Positions 56,993-64,000 of a DNA stretch of 64,000 bases are shown here, piece by piece (the stretch's first letter is position 1; each line of letters begins with the position of its first letter). Under the pieces are notes generated by a model that did not search any database, was not told the DNA's origin, and was given only the letters and a program-made list of their open reading frames with translations. This DNA is from Alphaproteobacteria bacterium (GTDB lineage Bacteria; Pseudomonadota; Alphaproteobacteria; Bin95). The stretch is taken from positions 1,178,001-1,242,000 of the forward strand of contig JACKII010000001.1 in NCBI GenBank assembly GCA_020638555.1. The letters run 5' to 3'. Both the position numbers and the translations under genes were made by a program.

Positions 56993-59851
56993 ATGGCAGA
57001 CAAGACGATCGAGCGCGAATCTGGCAAACTGTCCCTTTCGAAGGGGAAGTTGGGCCTCTCCAAGGGTGGCGATGGCGGCAAGATCCGGCAGAGCTTCTCG
57101 CACGGCCGCACCAAGACCGTGACCGTCGAGGTCAAGCGCAAGCGGGCCGCGGGCGATAGCGGCGGCAAAGGCGGCCGCGGCGCCGGCGGGCTGAGCGACG
57201 AAGAGCGCGCGGCCCGTATCCGCGCCCTGCGCTCGTTGCAGAAAAGCGGCGAGGCCAGCGAGAAGGCGGCGCCGGCCAAGGCCGAGCCGGGGCCCCGCCC
57301 GTCCGATGACGCTGCCGAACGCCGGCGCCAGCTGGCGGAAGAGCGTGCGCGGCGCGAAGCCGAAGAGGCGGCCGCCATCGATGCCGCCGAGGCCGCGGCC
57401 CGTGCCCCGGCCCCGCCGGTCGAGCCGGCCAAGACGGAAGAGGTGACGGCCGAGGCCAAGCCCGTCGGGGAGGCCGAAGCGGCCGAGACGACCGCGGCCG
57501 CAGAGCCCGTCATGGCCGAGGAGCCGGTCGAGGCCGCGCCCGCCACGGCGGAGGAGCCGGTCGCCGCTGCCGCGCCGGAAGCCGAGACCGCCGCGCCGGA
57601 GCCGGAAGAGGCGAAGGCGCCGGCGGAGCTGACGGACGAAGAACGCGAATTGCGCGCCCTGCAGGAGGCCGAGGCCGAAGAGCGGCGCAAGCAGGAAGCC
57701 GATGCCGCCCGCCGGGCGCAGGAGGCCGCGCGGCACGAGGCCGAGGCCGCGCCCAAGCGCAAGAGCCGGTCCGGCCGCCGCGAAGAGGACGGGGCCGCCG
57801 AGGCGGTGTCGCCCGCCGATGCCATGCCGCCGGAGCCCGCCGCCAATCTCCGCTTTGCCGGTGGCCGTGCCGCCCCGACGGAGGAGGAAGACGGGCGCGG
57901 TCGTCGCGATGCCAAGCGCCCCGCCGCCGCGCGCACCCGTGGCGAGCCGCGGCGCCGCACCGGTCGCCTGACCATCACCCAGGCGCTCGACGAGGGAACG
58001 GTGGAGGAGCGGCAGCGCAGCCTGGCCTCCGTCCGCCGGGCCCGCGAGCGCGAACGCCAGCGCCAGCGCCAGTCTGGTGGAGAGCAGCAGAAGATCGTGC
58101 GCGACGTCGTCATTCCCGAGTTGATCACCGTGCAGGACCTCGCCAACCGCATGGCCGAGCGCGGCGCCGACGTCGTCAAGACCCTGATGCGCATGGGCGT
58201 GATGGCCTCGCTCAGCCAGACCATCGACGCGGACACCGCGGAACTGGTGGTGGCGGAGTTCGGCCACAATCTGCGCCGTGTCGCGGATTCCGACGTGGAG
58301 GAAGGCCTGGCCGGCCCGGCGGACGATGCGGCCGATCTGCGGCCGCGCCCGCCGGTCGTGACCATTATGGGCCATGTCGACCACGGCAAGACCTCGCTGC
58401 TGGACGCGCTGCGGTCCACCGACGTTGCCGGCGGCGAGGCCGGTGGCATCACCCAGCATATCGGCGCCTATCAGGTGCAGCTGGCCTCCGGCGACCGCAT
58501 CACCTTCCTCGATACCCCCGGCCACGCCGCGTTCAGTGCGATGCGCTCGCGCGGTGCCAGCGTCACCGATTTGGTCATCCTGGTGGTGGCCGCCGATGAC
58601 AGCGTGCAGCCGCAGACGGTGGAGGCGATCGCCCACGCCAAGGCCGCGGGCGTGCCGATGATCGTCGCGGTCAACAAGATCGACCGGCCCGACGTCAATC
58701 CGGAGCGGGTGAAACAGGACCTGTTGCAGCACGAGGTCGTGGCCGAGGACTTCGGCGGCGACGTCCAGTTCGTCAACGTGTCGGCCTTGAAGAAAATCGG
58801 CCTGGACGCGCTGGAAGAGGCGATCCTGCTCCAGTCGGAATTCCTGGAACTGACGGCCAACCCCGACCGGCCCGCCAACGGCATCGTCGTCGAGGCGAAG
58901 CTGGATCGCGGCCGCGGCTCGGTCGCCACCATTCTGGTGCAGCGCGGCACGATGCGCATCGGCGACTCCATCGTCGTCGGCAGCGAGTGGGGCCGGGTGC
59001 GTGCCATGGTCGACGAGCGCGGCCAGCAGTTGAAAGAGGCCGGCCCGTCCATGCCGGTGGAGGTTCTGGGCCTGCAGGGCACGCCCATGGCCGGCGACGA
59101 GGCCGTCGTGGTCGAGAACGAGGCGCGGGCGCGCGAGATTGCCGAATACCGGCAGCGGCTCGACCGCGACAAGCGCACCGCCGCGGCGGCGCGCGGTTCG
59201 CTGAACCAGATGTTCGACAAGCTGAAGGCCGGCGAGACCAAGGAATTGTCGGTCGTGATCAAGGCCGACGTGCAGGGCTCGCAGGAAGCCATTGTCGGCG
59301 CGCTGGAGAAGATGGGCAATGACGAGGTCAGCGTGCGCGTGCTGCACGCCGGCGTCGGCGGCATCAACGAATCCGACGTGACCCTGGCGGCGGCGTCCGA
59401 AGGCTTCATCGTTGGCTTCAATGTCCGCGCCAGCAAACAGGCGCGCGACCTGGCCAGCCGCGACGGCGTCGAGGTTCGCTACTACTCGATCATCTACGAG
59501 TTGATCGACGACATCAAAGCGGCGCTCAGCGACATGCTGGCCCCGATGATCCGCGAGCGCCAGATCGGCAATGCGGAAATCCGCGAGGTGTTCTCCATCA
59601 CCAAGGTCGGCAAGATCGCCGGTTGCCGGGTCATCGACGGCATTGTCCGCCGTGGCTCCGGCGTCCGCCTGCTGCGCGACGATGTGGTGATCCACGAAGG
59701 CCGGCTTGCAACCCTCAAACACTTCAAGGATGACGTGGCAGAGGTGCGCGAAGGCTATGAATGCGGCATGTCGTTCGAGAACTACCAGGATATCCAGGTC
59801 GGCGACGTGATCGAATGCTTTGAGGTGGAAGAGGTTGCCCGCACGATCTAG
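56993..59851 (+). CDS. infB: translation initiation factor IF-2
   Basis: 952 residues. A long N-terminal region (to about 420) rich in Ala, Glu and Arg with repeated EEP and AEA text and an IF2 N domain (LITVQDLANRMAERGADVVK). The G domain has G1 GHVDHGKTSLLDALR, G3 DTPGHAAF and G4 NKIDRPD, then domains II to IV (SLNQMFDKLKAGETKELSVV, MSFENYQDIQVGDVIECFEV). Directs fMet-tRNA to the 30S subunit. Confidence 0.97.
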   Translation: MADKTIERESGKLSLSKGKLGLSKGGDGGKIRQSFSHGRTKTVTVEVKRKRAAGDSGGKGGRGAGGLSDEERAARIRALRSLQKSGEASEKAAPAKAEPGPRPSDDAAERRRQLAEERARREAEEAAAIDAAEAAARAPAPPVEPAKTEEVTAEAKPVGEAEAAETTAAAEPVMAEEPVEAAPATAEEPVAAAAPEAETAAPEPEEAKAPAELTDEERELRALQEAEAEERRKQEADAARRAQEAARHEAEAAPKRKSRSGRREEDGAAEAVSPADAMPPEPAANLRFAGGRAAPTEEEDGRGRRDAKRPAAARTRGEPRRRTGRLTITQALDEGTVEERQRSLASVRRARERERQRQRQSGGEQQKIVRDVVIPELITVQDLANRMAERGADVVKTLMRMGVMASLSQTIDADTAELVVAEFGHNLRRVADSDVEEGLAGPADDAADLRPRPPVVTIMGHVDHGKTSLLDALRSTDVAGGEAGGITQHIGAYQVQLASGDRITFLDTPGHAAFSAMRSRGASVTDLVILVVAADDSVQPQTVEAIAHAKAAGVPMIVAVNKIDRPDVNPERVKQDLLQHEVVAEDFGGDVQFVNVSALKKIGLDALEEAILLQSEFLELTANPDRPANGIVVEAKLDRGRGSVATILVQRGTMRIGDSIVVGSEWGRVRAMVDERGQQLKEAGPSMPVEVLGLQGTPMAGDEAVVVENEARAREIAEYRQRLDRDKRTAAAARGSLNQMFDKLKAGETKELSVVIKADVQGSQEAIVGALEKMGNDEVSVRVLHAGVGGINESDVTLAAASEGFIVGFNVRASKQARDLASRDGVEVRYYSIIYELIDDIKAALSDMLAPMIRERQIGNAEIREVFSITKVGKIAGCRVIDGIVRRGSGVRLLRDDVVIHEGRLATLKHFKDDVAEVREGYECGMSFENYQDIQVGDVIECFEVEEVARTI

Positions 59852-59893
59852 CCGGCAGCGCCGGCGGGCCTCCGTTTCGAGGGGACCAAGCGC

Positions 59894-60277
59894 ATGAGCC
59901 GCGCCAAACGCGCCGGTGTGGGCGCACCGGGCCCCTCGCAGCGGCAGTTGCGCATGGGCGAGCTGTTGCGCCATGCGCTGTCGGAGATCATGGCGCGCGG
60001 CGAGTTCCGCGACCCGGTCCTGGCCCACACCCACATCACCGTGACCGAGGTTCGCCCCTCGCCGGACCTGAAGAACGCGACCGTGTTCGTCACGCCCCTG
60101 GGCGGCGGCGACACGGCGGCGGTCGTGGCGGCGTTGCAGCATGCCCGCGGCTATCTGCGCGCCCAGATCGCCGGCATGATCGAGGCCAAGTTCACGCCCA
60201 ACCTCTCGTTCAAGCCGGACACGTCGTTCGCGGCGGCCGAGCGCATCGAATCCCTGCTGGCGAAGGAGCGCGACTGA
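59894..60277 (+). CDS. rbfA: ribosome-binding factor A
   Basis: 127 residues. KH-like fold: RQLRMGELLRHALSEIMARG, then VTEVRPSPDLKNATVFVTPL and PNLSFKPDTSFAAAERIESL. Cold-shock factor that binds the 30S subunit during assembly. The stop overlaps the truB start (TGATG). Confidence 0.94.
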   Translation: MSRAKRAGVGAPGPSQRQLRMGELLRHALSEIMARGEFRDPVLAHTHITVTEVRPSPDLKNATVFVTPLGGGDTAAVVAALQHARGYLRAQIAGMIEAKFTPNLSFKPDTSFAAAERIESLLAKERD

Positions 60278-61272
60278 TGGCCGGCCGGCGGCGCAAACAG
60301 AAATCGCACGTCAACGGCTGGCTGATCGTCGACAAGCCGTCGGGGATCACCTCGACCGGGGTGTGCAACGTGGTCAAGCGCCTGGCGAAGGGCGCCAAGA
60401 CCGGCCATGGCGGCACGCTCGACCCGCTGGCGACCGGCGTGTTGCCGATTGCCTTTGGCGAGGCGACCAAGACGGTGCCCTATGTCATGGACGGGCGCAA
60501 AATCTACCGATTTGCCGTGCGCTGGGGCGAGGCGCGCGACACCGACGACGCGGAAGGCCAGGTGACCGCGACCAGCGAGGTCCGCCCGGACCAGGCGGCG
60601 ATCGAGGCGGTGCTGCCGCGCTTCGTCGGCGAGGTCGAACAGGTGCCGCCGGCCTATTCCGCGATCAAGGTGGGCGGCCAGCGGGCCTATGACCTGGCGC
60701 GCGAGAACCAGGCGGTGGAACTGGCGGCGCGCGTGGTGGAGATCGACCGGCTCGAACTCGAGTCGATTCCCGACGCCGATCATGCGGTGTTTTTGGCCGA
60801 ATGCGGCAAGGGCACCTATATGCGCAGCCTGGCCCGCGACATCGCGCTGGCGCTGGGCACGGTCGGTCATGTGACGGCGCTGCGTCGAATCGCCGTTGGA
60901 CCGTTCCACGAAGACACCGCCCACCCTCTGGCCAAATTCGAGGCCGTGGGTCATATAGACCAAGATTCACCAGAATTGCTTCCGGTGGAGACCGCGCTGG
61001 CCGACATCCCGGCGCTGGCCGTTTCCGGAAGCGAAGCCGCCGGGTTGAGGCAAGGCCGCCCCGTGGCGCTGTTCCGCAGAAGCGATCTCGACCGGGTGGC
61101 GGATTTCGAGGATGGCGACATCCTCCGCGCCGTCTGCGACGGGGTCACGGTTGCGCTCGTGCGTCTCGAGGAAGGGCAGGCCCAGCCCATGCGGATCATC
61201 CACCAGCCGCGACGAAAGGATATCGCGGCCGGTACAACGATGGAAGGACAAGACGATGTCGATCACGCCTGA
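60277..61272 (+). CDS. truB: tRNA pseudouridine(55) synthase
   Basis: 331 residues. Isomerises U55 in the T loop. Motif I GWLIVDKPSGITSTGVCN, catalytic Asp in HGGTLDPLATGVLPIAFGEA, YSAIKVGGQRAYDLAR and YMRSLARDIALALGTVGHV. PUA-like tail. Overlaps rpsO by 17 bp. Confidence 0.95.
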   Translation: MAGRRRKQKSHVNGWLIVDKPSGITSTGVCNVVKRLAKGAKTGHGGTLDPLATGVLPIAFGEATKTVPYVMDGRKIYRFAVRWGEARDTDDAEGQVTATSEVRPDQAAIEAVLPRFVGEVEQVPPAYSAIKVGGQRAYDLARENQAVELAARVVEIDRLELESIPDADHAVFLAECGKGTYMRSLARDIALALGTVGHVTALRRIAVGPFHEDTAHPLAKFEAVGHIDQDSPELLPVETALADIPALAVSGSEAAGLRQGRPVALFRRSDLDRVADFEDGDILRAVCDGVTVALVRLEEGQAQPMRIIHQPRRKDIAAGTTMEGQDDVDHA

Positions 61273-61525
61273 GCGTAAGCAGGAACTGATCCAGGAATAC
61301 GGCCGCGTCGAAGGGGACACCGGTTCGCCGGAAGTCCAGGTCGCGATCCTGACCGAGCGGATCAAGAACCTGACCGAGCACCTGAAAGAGCACAAGAAGG
61401 ACGTGCACTCGCGGCGCGGCCTGCTGATGCTGGTTGGCCAGCGTCGCAGCATGCTGGACTATGTCCGCCGCAAGGAAGAGGCTCGCTACCGCAGTTTGAT
61501 TCAACGTCTCGGTTTGCGCCGGTAA
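61256..61525 (+). CDS. rpsO: 30S ribosomal protein S15
   Basis: 89 residues from ATG at 61256, which overlaps truB by 17 bp. Normal length. MSITPERKQELIQEYGRVEG, then DTGSPEVQVAILTERIKNLT and HSRRGLLMLVGQRRSMLDYV. Binds 16S rRNA; probably regulates its own translation as in E. coli. Confidence 0.97.
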   Translation: MSITPERKQELIQEYGRVEGDTGSPEVQVAILTERIKNLTEHLKEHKKDVHSRRGLLMLVGQRRSMLDYVRRKEEARYRSLIQRLGLRR

Positions 61526-61535
61526 CCCCGGAAAA

Positions 61536-61561
61536 CGGCGCCGGGCAAGGGTCCGGCGCCG
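61536..61561 (+). terminator. hairpin between rpsO and pnp
   Basis: A perfect 9-bp stem CGGCGCCGG/CCGGCGCCG (61536-61544, 61553-61561), 8-nt loop, with no T run. In E. coli an RNase III-processed hairpin in this position controls pnp by autoregulation; this one may act likewise or be a weak terminator. Confidence 0.55.
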
Positions 61562-61584
61562 CATGATGTAAGGATGAAGACCCG

Positions 61585-63705
<2,121 letters not shown>

Positions 63706-63741
63706 TCCCCGGTCACGACCGTCGTTGAAAGGGTCTGCCCT

Positions 63742-64000
63742 GTGGGCTTTGAGTTGAAACAGGTTCGTCTCTCGGGACGCGATGCCCTGCCGCTGGTCGA
63801 AGGCGGCAAGGGGATCGCGGTCTCCAACGGGGAAAGTTCCGGCGCCTGGGCCGCCACCGGCGGCGTCGGCACCTTCTCCGGCGTCAATGCGGATTCCCGC
63901 GACGACGCCGGCAACCTGATGTCCCAGGACTATCTGGGCAAGACCCGGCGCGACCGGCATGACGAACTGGTGGCCCACGCCGTGCGCGGGGCCGTGTACC
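63742..64000 (+). CDS. nitronate monooxygenase family (partial)
   Basis: The first 86 codons from GTG at 63742, the rest is beyond the window. LPLVEGGKGIAVSNGESSGA and GGVGTFSGVNADSR are the N-terminal FMN barrel entry of nitronate monooxygenase/2-nitropropane dioxygenase proteins, then GKTRRDRHDELVAHAVRG. Detoxifies alkyl nitronates. Start chosen because it begins the conserved FELKQVRLSGRD. Confidence 0.8.
   Translation, partial: MGFELKQVRLSGRDALPLVEGGKGIAVSNGESSGAWAATGGVGTFSGVNADSRDDAGNLMSQDYLGKTRRDRHDELVAHAVRGAVY

Overview
The window reads as a GC-rich alphaproteobacterial chromosome, most likely Rhodospirillales-like. Supporting signs are a circularly permuted two-piece tmRNA gene next to an SspB-alpha-type adaptor, the cytochrome bc1 chaperone (CBP3-like)/DUF177/plsX/fabH/ihfA/merR/tRNA-Pro run, a K+-independent H+-pyrophosphatase, a bacterial small SRP RNA in front of dnaX-ybaB-recR, and the rimP-nusA-ylxR-infB-rbfA-truB-rpsO-pnp translation operon. 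The taxonomic call is inference; no 16S gene is present.

Layout. 1-5.5 kb: end of an acyl-CoA dehydrogenase, a small membrane protein and bamE (both minus), then the respiratory chaperone, DUF177, plsX, fabH, ihfA, a MerR regulator and tRNA-Pro(GGG). 5.7-11.5 kb (minus): hppA, an MFS transporter, class I fumarase and sspB. 11.5-11.9 kb (minus): ssrA, whose encoded tag ANDNEIALAA would be a substrate of the adaptor encoded by the next gene. 11.95-18 kb: thyX, a PEP-CTERM secreted protein, an alpha/beta hydrolase, a prolyl-tRNA editing protein, a DUF882 protein, aspartate aminotransferase and a GNAT enzyme. 18.3-27.2 kb: uvrB, a 0.9-kb mosaic of short repeats, an agmatinase-family gene that has lost its stop codon into those repeats, a 1406-residue six-PAS hybrid histidine kinase, and recX. 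27.2-34 kb: argD-argF-hslO-lipoprotein, SRP RNA, dnaX-ybaB-recR.

34.0-49.0 kb, between recR and pyrD, holds a compact T7-like (podovirus) morphogenesis cluster: an S24/LexA-like repressor, a divergent control region, two strong sigma70-type promoters, portal, scaffold, capsid, tail tube A and B, a tail fibre carrying an SGNH hydrolase domain, small membrane and secreted proteins, and terminase small (candidate) and large subunits. It ends in a degenerate, frameshifted cell-wall hydrolase. I see no integrase, polymerase, primase, helicase or host-takeover gene, so it looks like either a defective prophage or a domesticated particle-producing element (a candidate podovirus-type gene transfer agent). 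This is the most interesting region of the window.

49-64 kb: pyrD, a HAD-IIA phosphatase, an AT-rich control region, an XRE regulator, metK and trmB. A clear promoter and a terminator-like leader hairpin then precede the rimP-to-pnp operon, and the window ends inside a nitronate monooxygenase gene. Housekeeping genes here form normal translationally coupled operons (many ATGA overlaps).
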